Source: Adiantum capillus-veneris (taxonomy: Eukaryota; Streptophyta; Polypodiopsida; Polypodiales; Pteridaceae). From it: a DNA stretch of 64,000 nucleotides. Each line of letters starts with the position of its first letter. The stretch's first letter is position 1. The DNA lies in contig CM043944.1 of NCBI GenBank assembly GCA_014529385.2, positions 86,579,884-86,643,883 on the forward strand, written 5' to 3'. The notes under the pieces were generated by a model, which was given only the letters and a program-made list of their open reading frames with translations, did no database searches and had not been told where the DNA came from. Shown here in pieces: positions 29,091-42,400 of this stretch. The translations under genes and the position numbers were made by a program.

Positions 29091-29279
29091 ACGTGCGCGT
29101 TAATAAAAAGAGGAAAATGGTACAATATTTCTATCACCCAAGTGTGGTAGATTCATTATTCCATTTCCCTCTTGAATAACAAGTCTTCAATTAAACTCTC
29201 CTCGTTGGATACATCTTTAAGGTCTCTTGGGATAGTTTCATGCGATGTTAAAAACTCTTCTTCTTCTTCTTATTCTTCT

Positions 29280-29322
<43 letters not shown>
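28856..29322. repeat. CT run, (TG)n-(G)50 run and duplicated SINE-like unit
   Basis: (CT)n at 28856-28908 is followed by a unit of about 120 bp (about 28912-29032). Then come (TG)n and 50 consecutive G (29050-29099), then a second copy of the unit (about 29152-29268) and another CT run (29284-29322). Both copies share TCTCCTCGTTGGATA and GGTCTCTTGGGATAGTTTCA. The first has GAGTTCAAATCTC, close to the RNA polymerase III B-box GGTTCRANYCC. Both end next to TTC-rich tails. A tRNA-derived SINE or a local duplication would explain it. Confidence 0.6.
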
Positions 29323-29325
<3 letters not shown>

Positions 29326-29565
29326 CTATGGTGGGGAGGGGAGAAGTTGGTTTGGGGATGCAAGATAGACCTATCAAAAACTTCTACATAGTTCACAGTA
29401 GAAGGAACAAGTAAAATATGATCAGATTGGCCATGTAGTGATATTAACAAGAAAATGACAACGAAAGGAAATATAGGAGGCATCATTTGCAACAACGCAA
29501 CATGCAGAGTTGTAGCTACAAGTGGCAAGGATTTGAACAACACCATTGAAAGTTATTTAAGAGCT

Positions 29566-30400
29566 CTAAATATATCCATTTGCAAAATAGTCCCAATGTG
29601 TGGGATATGTTTCTACCAGCTCTTGAACCTTATCTTTAAACTCGGAGGTTAGAACTTCTTCAAAAGTTGCAATCATTCGATATTTTAGAACTCCTCGGTT
29701 CTTCATCTTCTCTTTATAGCATACAAGGAGACCATCTGGATCATACCCTTGAAAAACACCACACTCTTCCCATACGGCATCAAGTGCCATCTCTATCGCA
29801 CCGTCCAAGTCCCCACATAAATCTATTTGTAACATCCAAGCTCAATGTAATCTCACCTTTTAGCAATAAGAATGGTTTTTATCAAACAAAACAAATGATA
29901 GCAAACATTTATATAAGAATACATTTGCTGCATTAGAAATATAAATTAGATGTTTTCTAGTCGTCAATAAATATTACAAATTATTATAGCCTTTTGACCT
30001 CGTGTGAATTATTATCTTCCTCTTGTCTTGGCCTTTTGATAGAGCATTCATTGTCATCTTCTTCCATTTCCAACACATTGAGGTCGGGCTCTATTGTAGA
30101 AATATCTTCTTCAACATGGAGCGTTTCTTCTATACAAGACCGTTTGGCTGCTTATTACAAAACAGTGCATGCTTTTCATAATCTAATAACTGGCTAAGTT
30201 CTATGATTCCACAAGCTAGACTTTACGTTGCTTGTGTCAAAAAATAGTGATTATGAGGGCTATACATGTCGACCCTTGAAATAACATTGCCAATACGACT
30301 TGCTTCTCTAGAAGCATAATCTTGTTTGCATTCCATCTGACAATGACCACCCCTAGATATCATTAAAGGGTCCTCAACATCATCAAAGGAAACTTTGTAT
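29566..30400 (-). pseudogene. Unrecognised gene fragment, minus strand
   Basis: Minus translation from 30400 gives a coding-like run (YKVSFDDVEDPLM ... SRIGNVISRVDMYSPHNHYF) with one internal stop and then, after a frameshift, an acidic tail (EEDISTIEPDLNVLEMEEDD) followed by a basic KRPRQ patch ending near 29995. A separate complete 89-codon frame follows at 29835-29566 (start MLQIDLCGDLDGAIEM, ending YFANGYI). The composition is that of a real protein rather than chance, with an NLS-like cluster, but I cannot name a family. It may be exons of a decayed gene or of an unrecognised transposon. Confidence 0.35.
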
Positions 30401-30412
30401 TACCATTGAAGA

Positions 30413-30728
30413 AGTGGAATGGAAGATAAAAATGTATGGACAACTTAAAATTTTCAAATACTGTCCGAGGGAAGAATTCTTTACTAAGTCTCCCCTACCT
30501 CACCCACAGGGACGTGGAATGACCTTGTCGTCCCACATAACAAGCTACAAAAAATTGAAGAAGGTGGAATGGGAGATTAAAAAATTTGGAGAACTTAAAC
30601 TCTTCAAATATTGTCCAAGGAAAGAATTCTTTACTAAGTCTCCCCTACCTCATCCACAGGGACGTGGAATGAGCTTGTCATCCCACACAACAAGCTACAA
30701 AAAATTAAAACCAAGTATTAGTACATAG
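30413..30728 (+). repeat. 150-bp tandem duplication in an open frame
   Basis: Two adjacent copies (30413-30563 and 30564-30713) align over 150 bp and share AAGAATTCTTTACTAAGTCT and CTACAAAAAATT. The period is a multiple of three and a single frame of 104 codons from 30414 reads through both, giving a 50-residue repeat with FKYCPR, EFFTKSPLPHPQGRGM and TSYKKLK in each. No known domain is recognised. No promoter or splice context supports expression. Confidence 0.6.
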
Positions 30729-30949
30729 CGTACGAAATGCACTCTCATAAATTTCTTCAATTAATTTTCTTTATTTTAAAGCTAACTTTAGCATAAATGC
30801 CTAATTTATAGATTTTTATGAATCAATAAGTCTCTCTAATAACTACAATAGGTAGATATAGCTAAGGGCTACCTACCATAATCATCTCAAAATTAATTTA
30901 ACTACCCTTCTAATTGTTTTTCTCAATTTATATATAAAAAAGATAATAT

Positions 30950-32010
30950 TGTCCAAGGTGAACTAGTGCAAGACCCTGCTTCCTAGTGTCAAAGTAGTCA
31001 TTGCTTCTGAAAATGTAAGCAAGGTTGGACAAGTGGTGGACCTACTTTTAATGACTAATTTCAATTTTCAATCTCCAAGTAGCCCTTGTTGAAGCTGAAC
31101 TACTAATGGAAGAACAAAGTGGTTGGTGGTGGATAGTGGACTAGGGTTACTATGTTCAAGCATATCTTGGACAAGTGTTGGACCTAGCTTTAATGGACAA
31201 TGTCTAAGGTGAAATATTAATGCAAATGCAAAATAGTTAGCGGGAAGACCAAGTGTTGGAAAGTGGATGAGGCCTACCAAGAGTATAGCCTGGACAAGTG
31301 GTGGACTATTTTTAATGGCCAATGCCAACGGTGAACTACAAATGCAAGAAGGAGTTGGTTGGTGGACCAAGTGGTGGATAGTGGACCAATTTTACTATCT
31401 AGTTTTAATGGCTAATTCCAAAGGTGAAATATTAATGCAAGAACAAAGTGGTTGGACAATTGGCGGGGTAGAACCCAGTTGCGGATAGTGCTATTTTAGA
31501 GTAGTACAACTTGGACAAGTGACGGACCTAGTTTTAATTTCCCTTGACTAAGGTGAACTACTAATGCAAAAGCAAAGTGGTTGGCGAGCAGAACAAGTGG
31601 TGGAAGTGGACGAGGCCTACTAGAAATATAGCCTAAACAAGTGGTGGACCGGATTATAATGGCCAATGTCGAAGGTGAAATACTAATACAAGAACAAAAT
31701 GGTTGGACAATTAGTGCAATGTTAGAGTAGTACAACTTGGACAAGTGGTGGACCTAGTTTTAATGGTCCATGACTAACATGAACTACTAATGCAAAAACA
31801 AAGTGGTTGGCCGGTGAAACAAGTAGTGACAATGGATAGGTGTTGCCATAGGATAGCTTGGACAAGTGGTGGACTTAGTTTTGATGGCCAATGATGAAAG
31901 GTAAAATATTAATGCAATAACAAACTAGTTGGACAATTGACGATGGGTCCCGGTGGCAGATAGTGGACTAGGCCTACTATGTTAGACTACATGTTGAACA
32001 AGTGAGTCGT
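30950..32010 (+). repeat. Core-motif array alpha, about 120-bp units
   Basis: About nine units begin with or contain the core TTGGACAAGTGGTGGACC or a close variant (near 31024, 31167, 31287, 31511, 31635, 31737, 31858, 31994). They share the following sequence TAGTTTTAATGGCCAATG and a later AATGCAAGAACAAAGTGGTTGG. This flank differs from that of the larger array to the right; only the core is common. Units are diverged but always on the same strand. Confidence 0.85.
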
Positions 32011-32749
32011 GTAGGTTTTGGGCTAACATCTTGGTTCCCGATGTGAAGGGCTGTGAAAGCAATAGAAGAAGTCATGGAAAAGTCTAAGACCGGTTTAATA
32101 ACGTGACTTGTATCTATTTTGATTACCCTTTTGGCCAAGAAGTTATATGCTATAGGAAGGTCTAAAAGTGGTGTTGCTTCCACCAATTCCCTGACCATTC
32201 ATCCTTTCATCACATCGTTACTAGATTGGTTTTCAAGTGAAGCCATGTGATAGCTTTTGGGAATATGAACAACTTAATTGTCCCTTTTTGTGCTTTAATT
32301 TTGTGCAGGTGGCCTTTGAAACTGATATGAAACTTGTGTCTCTCTAGACTTTTTAGGGTAAGGATGCTTAAGTTGGGTACCCCAAAAGTTTTAACTTGGA
32401 AAAGGTAATAAGAAACACCTTTAAATTTCTAGGTGTGTACATTATCTTGCAAGCTTTCATCCTAGCCCTTGGATGCTATATTCTGAGTTCCCAATCAAAA
32501 GTTATGACAGAACAAGCAACTTGGACTTGAAACAGGATAATAAAACTTAAAACAGGCTATATTTGAAGTTTAGGTCCCATATGTGCCATGAGGCACAAAC
32601 CACAATTTAGGTCATTATCCTTCTAATCTTAAAGGCATGTTCACTGCTTACGTGGCATTCGCACACAAAAAAACAAACCTATGGTTGCTTTCACGCACAA
32701 CACGAAATAGGTATTGCTGCAGAGGTTGTCATCAGAGGAACAAGTCGTA

Positions 32750-32797
<48 letters not shown>

Positions 32798-33170
32798 CTC
32801 TCTCTCATCAAATTCTCTGGGCATTCTTTTTTTCAAAGAGACATAATTTACGTTTTTAGGTTTTAGGGTTTAGTATTGTTATTATGCAAATACACATATT
32901 GTATTACTATGCAAATACACATATTTCAAACATACAGAGATATGCAAATCTATTCTTTGTGTAATATTAAATACATAGTGTATTAACAGTAAACATAAAT
33001 GACAAGTCGACTTACTTGTGTCAATTGCTTAAATCTTGGTTTGGCTAAATGGTTGGTCTTTGTTGAGTTGCAGATGGCTACTTTCTTTGTCTGTTGTTTC
33101 TGAAATGGCTAAAATATGAAATATTTGAGCTAAAATTTTGGTCGATGTATAATGTTGGGGTTTTTCTTGG
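32011..33170. other. Inter-array stretch with CT microsatellite
   Basis: No gene is identified. A polypyrimidine run ending in TTTTGTGCAG (up to about 32311) looks like a splice acceptor, but no coding exon follows. (CT)n lies at 32750-32806. A core copy reappears near 33179 (GGTTGGACAAGTGGTGGACC) in another flank. Confidence 0.5.
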
Positions 33171-33289
33171 TGTTACTGGTTGGACAAGTGGTGGACCTTA
33201 TTTGGCTATAGATGCAAAAAATGTGATTCAACAAGGGTGGATTTGAATTTAGGTGGGACAAAGACATCCTTTTAACTGAACTTGTTGTC

Positions 33290-33465
33290 AAATTTGAATC
33301 TGGATAGGAAAATTTGAATTTAAGTGAGACGGTGAAGTTGATTTAGGTGGGATTATTTAAATTTGAGCGGCTTGATTTGAATTTAGGCAGGATCATTGAA
33401 ATTTGGGCGGTTTATTTCAAATTTAGATGAGATTATTTAAATTTAGGCAATTTCATTTAAAACGA
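33290..33465 (+). repeat. AT-rich minisatellite
   Basis: Repeats of about 24-30 bp built on ATTTAAATTTAGGYGG and GGATTATTTAAATTT, six to eight degenerate copies, ending at the first core of array beta. Confidence 0.65.
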
Positions 33466-33473
33466 GCTAACTT

Positions 33474-36400
33474 GGACAAGTGGTGCACTTCAAAACAAAA
33501 CACAATGGATAATAGGTTGGATAAGTGGTGGACCTCTTCCCCAAACTGTCCATGGGGGTAAATATGGTAGTTACACTCCATTCACACATTGACCTTCAAA
33601 AAATAGAGATACATTCTTTCAATCGAACTAGCTTGGACAAGTGGTGGACCTTCAAACCAACTTGGGCTAAAACCTTTATAACACAAGTGATAGTAGGTTG
33701 GACAAGTGGTGGACCTCTGTCGAAAACCATCCATTCACACATTGACCTTCAAACAATAGAGATAGGACTATTGAATAGAGCTAACTTGGACAAGTGGTGG
33801 ACCTTCAAACCACCTTGGACTAAAACCTCCATAACATAATGGATAGTGGGTTGGACAAGTGTTGGACCTCTACCCGAAACCATCCATGCTATCACAGTAG
33901 AGATACGACTATTCAATAGAGCCAACATGGACAAGTGGTGGACCTTAAAACCACCTTGGGCTAAAACCTCCATAACACAATGGTTAGTAGTTTGGACAAG
34001 TGTTGGACCTCTACCCAAAACCATCCATGCTATCATAGTAGAGATAGGACTATTCAATAGAGCTAGGTTGGACAGGTGGTGGACCTCCAAACCACCTTGG
34101 GCTAAAACCTTCATAACAAAATGGTTAGTAGGTTGGACAAGTGGTGGACCTCTACGCCAAACCATACGTGGTAGTAAACATAGTAGCTACACTCCATTCA
34201 CAAATTGAACTTCAAACAATAGAGATAGATTATTTTAGTAGATCTAGCTTTGACAGGTGGTGAACCTTCAAACCACCTTGTTCTAAACCCTTGATAACAC
34301 AATGGATAGTGTGTTGGTTGGATCTCTACCCCAAACCATCCACGCTATCAGAGTAGAGATAGGAATATTCAATAGAGATAGCTTGGATAGGTGGTGGACC
34401 TTCAAACAACCTTGGGCTAAAACCTCCATAACACAATGGTTAGTAGGTTGGACAAGTGATGGACCTATGTCCCAAACCATCCATGGTAATAAACATAGTA
34501 GCTACACTCCATGCACACATTGATCTTCAAACAATAGAGATAGCTTCTTTAAAAAGAGCTAGCTTGTACAGGTGGTGGACCTTCAAACAACCTTGGGCTA
34601 AAACTTGCATAACACAATGGTTAGTAGGTTGGACAAGTGGTGGACCTCTACCCCAAACCATCCCTGGTAGTAAACATAGTAGACACTCCATTCACACAAT
34701 GACCTTCAAACAATAGAGATAGCTACTTTCAATAGATCTAGTTTGGACATGACCTTCAAACAATAGAGATCGCTTCTTTTAATACATCTAGCTTGGATAG
34801 GTGGTGGACCTTCAAACCACCTTGGGCTAAAAACTTTATAACACAAGAAATAGTACATTGGACAAGTGATTGACCTCTACCCAGAACCATCCATGCTATT
34901 AGAGTAGAGATAGGATTATTCAATAGAGCTAGCTTGGACAGGTGGTGGACCTTGAAACCACCTTGGGCTAAAACCTCTATAACACAATGGTTAGTAGGTT
35001 GGACAACTGATGGACCTCTGTCCCAAACCCTCCATGGTAGAAGACATAGTAGCTACACTCCATGCACACATTGATCTTCAAACAAAAGAGAAAGCTTCTA
35101 TCAATAGATCAAACTTGGACAGGTGGTGAACCTTCAAACCACCTTGGGATAAAACCTCAATAACACAATGGATAGTAGGTTGGAATAGTGCTTCAACTCT
35201 ATTCCCAAACCATCAACATGATCAGACTAGAGATAGAACTGTTCAATAGAGATAGCTTGGACAGGTGGTGGACCTTCAAACCACCTTGGGCTAAAACCTC
35301 CATTAAAAAATGGTTGTTAGGTTGGACAAGTTGTGGACCTCTGTCCCAAACCATCCATGGTAGTAAACATATTAGTTACCCTCCATTCACAGATTGACCT
35401 TCAAACCACCTAGGGCTAAAACCTCCACAACACAATGGATAGTAGCTTGGACAAGTGGTGGACCTCTACTCCAAACCATACATGGCAGTAAACATAGTAG
35501 CTACACTTCATTCACACATTGACCTTCAAACAAAAGAGATAGCTTCTTTCAATAGAGCTAGCTTGGCCAGATGGTGGACCTTCAAACAACCTTGGGCTAA
35601 AACCTCTATAACAAAATGGTAAGTAGGTTGGACAAGTGGTTAACCTCTACCCCAAACCATCCATGGTATTAAACATAGTAGCTACACTCCATTCACAAAT
35701 TGACCATCAAACAATAGAGATATATTCTTTGGACCTTCAAACCACCTTGTTCTAAACCCTGGATAACACAATAGATAGTGGGTTGGACTATCCCAAACCA
35801 TCCACACTTAAAGAGTAGAGATAGGACTATTCAATAGACATATCTTGGATAGGTGGTAGACCTTCAAACCACCTTGGGCTAAAACCTGCATAACACAATG
35901 GTTATTAGGTTGGACAAGTGATGGACCTATGTCCCAAACCATCCATGGTAGTAAACATAGTACCTACACTCCGTGCACACATTGATTTTCAAACAATAGA
36001 GATAGCTTCTTTCAAAAAGATCTAGCTTGTGGAGGTGGTGGACCTTCAAAAAACCTTGGGCAAAAACATGCATAACACAATGGTTACTAGGTTGGACAAG
36101 TTGGTGGACCTCTTCCCCAAACCATCCCTGGTAGTAAACATAGTAGACACTCCATTCACACATTGACCTTCAAACAATAGAGATAGTTACTTTCAATAGA
36201 TCTAGCTTCGACATGACCTTTAAACAATAGCGATAGCTTCTTTCAATACATCTATCTTGGACAGGTAGTGGACCTTCAAACCACCTTGGGCTAAAAACTT
36301 TATAACACTAGAAATAGTAAATTGGACAAGACATTGACCTCTACCCAGAACCATTCACGCTATTAGAGTAGAGATAGGATTATTCAATAAAGCTATCTTT

Positions 36401-39400
36401 GACAGGTAGTGGACCTTCAAACCACCTTGGGCTAAAACCTCTATAACACAATTGTTAGTAGGTTGGACAAGTGATGGACCTCTGTCCCAAACCCTCCATG
36501 GTAGTAAACATAGTAGCTACACTCCAAGCACACATTGATCTTCAAACAAAAGAGATAGCTTTTTTCAATAGATCGAACTTGGACAAGTTGTGAACCTTTA
36601 AACCACCTTGGGCTAAAACCTCAATAACACAATGGATATTAGGTTGGAAAAGTGTTGGACCTCTACACCAAACCATCAACATGGTCAAACTAAAGATATG
36701 ACTATTCAATAGAGCTAGCTTGGACACGTGGTGGACCTTCAAACCACCTTGGGCTAAAACCTCCATAACAAAATGGCTAGTAGGTTGGACGAGTTGTGGA
36801 CCTTTGTCCCAAACCATCCATGGTAGTACACATAATAGTTACACTCCATTCATAGATTGACCTTCAAACCACCTAGGGATAAAACGTCCATAACGCAATG
36901 CATAGTAGGCTGGACAAGTGGTAGAGATCTACTCCAAACCATACATGGTAGTAAACATAGTAGCTACACTTCATTCACACATTGACCTTCAAACAACAGA
37001 GATAGCTTCTTTCAATAGATCTATCTTGGCTAGATGGTGGACCTTCAAACAACCTTGGGCTAAAACCTCTGTAACACAAAGGTAAGTAGGTTGGAGAAGT
37101 GGTGAACCTCTACCCCAAACCATCTATGGCATTAAACATAGTAGCTACACTCCATTCACAAATTGACCTTCAAACAATAGAGATAGATTCTTTCAGTAGA
37201 TCTAGCTTTGATAGGTGGTGGACCTTAAAACCACCTTGTTCTAAACCCTCGATAACACAATGGATAGTAGGTTGGACCAGTGTTAGACCTCTACATAGAA
37301 CCATCAGCGCTATCAGAGTAGAGATAGGACTATTCAATATAGATAGCTTGGATAGGTGGTGGACCTTCAAACCACCTTGGGCTAAAACCTCCATAACACA
37401 ATGGTTAGTAGGTTGGACAAGTGATGGACCTCTGCCCCAAACCATCCCTGGTAGTAAACATAGTAAACACTCCATTCAGACATTGACCTTGAAAAAATAG
37501 AGATAGCTTCTTTCAATACATCTAGCTTGGATAGGCGGTGGACCTTCAAACCACCTTGGGCCAAAACCTTTATAACACAAGAAATAGTAAATTTGAGAAG
37601 TGATTGACCTCTATCCAGAACCATCCATGCTATTAGAGTAAAGATAGGATTATTCAATAGAGCTAGCTTTGACAGGTGGTGGACATTCAAACCACCTTGG
37701 GCTAAAACCTCCATAACACAATGGTTAGTAGGTTGGACAAGTGATGGACCTCTGTTCCAAACCCTCCATGGTAGTAAACATAGTAGCTACACTCCATGCA
37801 CACATTGATCTTCAAACAAAAGAGATAGCTTCTTTCAATAGATCAAACTTAGACAGGTGGTGAACCTTCAAACCACCTTGGGCTAAAACCTCATTAACAC
37901 AATGGATAGAAGGTTGGAAAAGTGTTGGACCTCTACCCCAAACCATCAACATGATCAGACTAAAGATAGGACTATTCAATAGAGATAGCTTGGACAGGTG
38001 GTGGACCTTCAAACCACCTTGGGCTAAAATCTCCATTAAAAAATGGTTGATAGGTTGGACAAGTTGTGGAACTCTGTCCCAAAACATCCATGGTAGTAAA
38101 CATAGTAGTTACACTCCATTAACACATTGACCTTCAAAACACCTAGGGTTAAAACCTCCATAACACAATGGATAGTAGGTTGGACAAGCGGTGGACCTCT
38201 ACCCCAAACCATCCATGGTGGCACACATAGTAGATACACTCCATTCACACATTGACCTTCAAACAATAGAGATAGCTTCTTTCAATAAGGCTAGCTTGGA
38301 CAGGTGGTGGACGTTCAAACCACCTTGGTCTAAAAACATTATAACACAAGGGATGGTAGGTTGGACCAGTGGTGGACCTCTGCCCTATACCAGCCATGGT
38401 AGTAAACATAGTAGCTACACTCCATTCACGCATTGATCTTCAAACAATAGAGATAGGAATATTAAATAGTGCTATCTTGGACAGGTGGTGGACCTTCAAA
38501 CCACCTTGGGCTAAACCCACCATAACACAAGGGATAGTATGTTGGACAAATAGTGGAGCTATGTCCCAAACTATCCATGGTAATAGAGATAGTAATTACA
38601 CTCCATTCACACATTGACCTTGAAATAATAGAGATAGCTTGAATAGGTGGGCCACCTTCACACCACCCTGGGCTAAAACCTCCATAACACAATGGATAGT
38701 AGGTTGGACAAGTGGTGGACCTCTACCCCATACTATCCATGGTAATAAACATAGTAGTTACACTCCATTCACACATTGACCTTTAAATAATAGAGATAGC
38801 TTCTTTCAATAGAGCTATCTTGAAACCACCTTGTGCTAAAGCCTCCATGACACAATGGATAGTAGGTTGGACAAGTGATAAACCTCTTCCCCAAACCATC
38901 CATGGTTAGTAAACAAAGTAGCTACACTCTATTCAACATTGACCTTGAAACAATAGAGATAACTTATTTCAATGGAGCTAGCTTGAACAGGTGGTGGACC
39001 TTCAAACAACCTTGGGCTAAAACCTCCATAACACAATGGATAGTAGGTTGGACAAGTGGTGGACCTCTACCCCAACCATCCATGTGATGAGACTAGAGAT
39101 AGGACTATTCAATAGAGCTAGCTTGGATAGGTGGTGAACCTTCAAACAACCTTGGGCTAAAACCTCCATAACACAATAGATAGTAGGCTGGACAAGTGGT
39201 GGACCTATGCCCCAAACCATCCATGGTAGTAAAAAAATTATCTACACTCCATTCACACATTGACTTTGAAACAATAGAGATAGCGTCTTTCAAAGAAGCT
39301 AGCTTGGACATGTGGTGGATTTTCAAACAATCTTGGGCTAAAACCTCCATAACACAATGGATAGTAGGTTGGACAAGTGGTGGAACTCTGCCCCAAACCA

Positions 39401-42400
39401 TCTGTGGTAGTAAACAAAGTAGTTACACTCCATTCACACACTGACTTTGAAACAATAGAGATAGCTTTGTTCAATTGATCTAGCTTGAATATGTGGTGGA
39501 CCTTCAAACCAATGTGGGCTAAAATCTGTAAAACACAATGGAAAGTAGGGCAAGTGGTGGACCTCTTCCCCAAACCATCCATGGTAGTAAACATAGTACC
39601 TACACTCCATTCACAAACTGACCTTCAAAAAATAGAGATAGCTTTTTTCAATAGAGCTAGCTTAGACAGGTGGTGGACCTTCAAACCACCTTGGACGTAA
39701 ACCTCCATAACACAATGGATAGTAGTTTGGAAAAGTGGTGGATCTCTACCCCAAACCATCCATGGCAGTAAACATAATAGCTACATTCCATTCACACATT
39801 GACCTTCAAACAATAGAGATAGCTTCTTTCAATAGATTTAGCTTGGATAGGTAGTGGACCTTCAAACCGCCTTGGACTAAAACCTCCAAAACACAATGGA
39901 CAATAGGTTGGACAAGTGTTGGATCTCTAACTGAAACCATCCACCCTATTAGAGTAGAGATAGGACTATTCAATAGAGCGAGCTTGGACAGGTGGTTGAC
40001 CTTCAAACCACATAGGGCTAAAACCTGCATAATGCAATGTCTAGTAGGTTGGAAAGGTGATGTTCCATTACCCAAACCATCCATGGTACTAAACATAGTA
40101 GTTACAGTCCATTCACACATAGACCTTCAAATAATAGAGATAGCTTCTTTCAATAGAGCTAGCTTGGACAGGTGGTGGACCTTCAAACAACCTTGGGCTA
40201 AAACTTGCATAACACAATGCTTAGTAGGTTGGATAAGTGGTGAGTCTCTACCCCAAACCATCCCTGGTAGTAAACATATTAGACACTCCATTCACATATT
40301 GACCTTCAAACAATAGAGATAGATGGTTTCAATAGATCTAGCTTGAACATGACCTTCAAACAATAGAGATAGAGTCTTTCAATACATCTAGCTTGGAAAG
40401 GTGGTGGACCTTCAAACTACCTTGGGCTAAAACCTTTATAACACAAGAAATAGTAAATTGGACAAGTGATTGACCTCTACCCAGAACTATCCATGCTATT
40501 AGAGTCGAGATAGGATTATTCAATAGAGCTAGCTTTGACAAGTGGTGGACCTTCAAACCACCTTGGGCTAAAACCTCCACAACACAATGGTTAGTAGGTT
40601 GGACAACTGATGGTCCTCTGACCCAAACCCTCCATGGTAAAAAACATAGTAGCTACACTCCATGCACACATTGATCTTCAAACAAAAGAGATAGCTTCTT
40701 TCAATAGATCAAACATTTACAGGTGGTGAACCTCCAAACCACCTTGGGCTAAAACCTCAATAACACAATTGATAGTAGGTTGGAAAAGTGTTGGACCTCT
40801 ACCCCAAACCATCAACATGATCAGACTAGAGATACGACTATTCAACAGAGCTAGCTTGGACAGGTGGTGGACCTTCAAACCACCTTGGGCTAAAACCTCG
40901 ATTAAAAAAAAGGTTAGTAGGATGGACAAGTTGTGGACCTTTGTCCTAAAACATCCATGGTAGTAAACATAGTAGTTACACTCCATTAACAGATTGACCT
41001 TCAAACCACCTAGAGTTAAAACCTCCATAACACAATGGATAGTAGGTTGGACAAGCGGTGGACCTCTACCCCAAACCATCCATGGTAGTACACATAGTAG
41101 ATACACTCCATTTACACATTGACCTTCAAACAATAGAGATAGCTTCTTTCAATAGAGCTAGCTTGGATAGGTGGTGGATCTTCAAACCACCTTGGGATAA
41201 AAACTTTATAACACAAGGGATAGTAGGTTGGACAAGTGGTGGACCTCTGCCCTAGACCAGCCATGGTAGTAAACATAGTAGCTAAACTCCATTCACGCAT
41301 TGATCCTTAAACAATAGAGATAGGAGTATTGAATAGTGCTAGCTTGGACAGGTGGTGGACCTTCAAACCCCCTTGGGCTAAACCCACCATAACACAAGGG
41401 ATAGTAGGTTGGACAAATAGTGGAGCTATGTCCCAAACTATCCATGGTAATATAGATAGTAATTACACTCCATTCACACATTGACCTTGAAATAATAGAG
41501 ATATCTTGAATAGGTGGGCCACCTTCACACCACCCTGGGCTAAAACCTCCATAACACAATGGATAGTAGGTTGGACAAGTGATGGACCTCTACCCCATAC
41601 TATCCATGGTAATAAACATAGTAGTTACACTCCATTTACACATTGACCTTTAAATAATAGAGATAGCTTCTTTCAATAGAGCTAGCTTGAAACCACCTTG
41701 TGCTAAAGCCTCCATGACACAATGGATAGTAGGTTGGACAAGTGGTAAACCTCTTCCCCAAACCATCCATGGTTAGTAAACAAAGTAGCTACACTCTATT
41801 CACACATTGACCTTGAAACAATAGAGATAACTTATTTCAATGGAGCTAGCTTGAACAGGTGGTGGACCTTCAAACAACCTTGGGCTAAAACCTCCATAAC
41901 ACAATGGATAGTAGGTTGGATAAGTGGTGGACTTCTACCCCAAACCATCCATGTGATGAGACTAGAGATAGGACGGGCTAGCTTGGATAGGTGGTGAACC
42001 TTCAAACAACCTTGTGCTAAAACCTCCATAACACAATAGATAGTAGATTGGACAAGTGGTGGACCTCTGCCCCAAACCATCCATGGTAGTAAAAAAATTA
42101 ACTACACTCCATTCACACATTGACCTTCAAAAAATAGAGATAGCTGCTTTCAAAGAAGTTAGCTTGGACAGGTGGTGGACCTTCAAACAATCTTGGGCTA
42201 AAACCTCCATAACACAATGGATAGTAGGTTGGAAAAGTGGTGGACCTTTGCCCCAAACCATCTGTGGTAGTAAACAAAGTTAGCTTAAACAGGTGGTGGA
42301 CCTTCAAACCACCTTCATAACACAATGGATAGTAGGTTGGACAAGTGGTGGATCTCTACCTCAAACCATCCATGGTACTAAACATAATAGCTACACTCCA

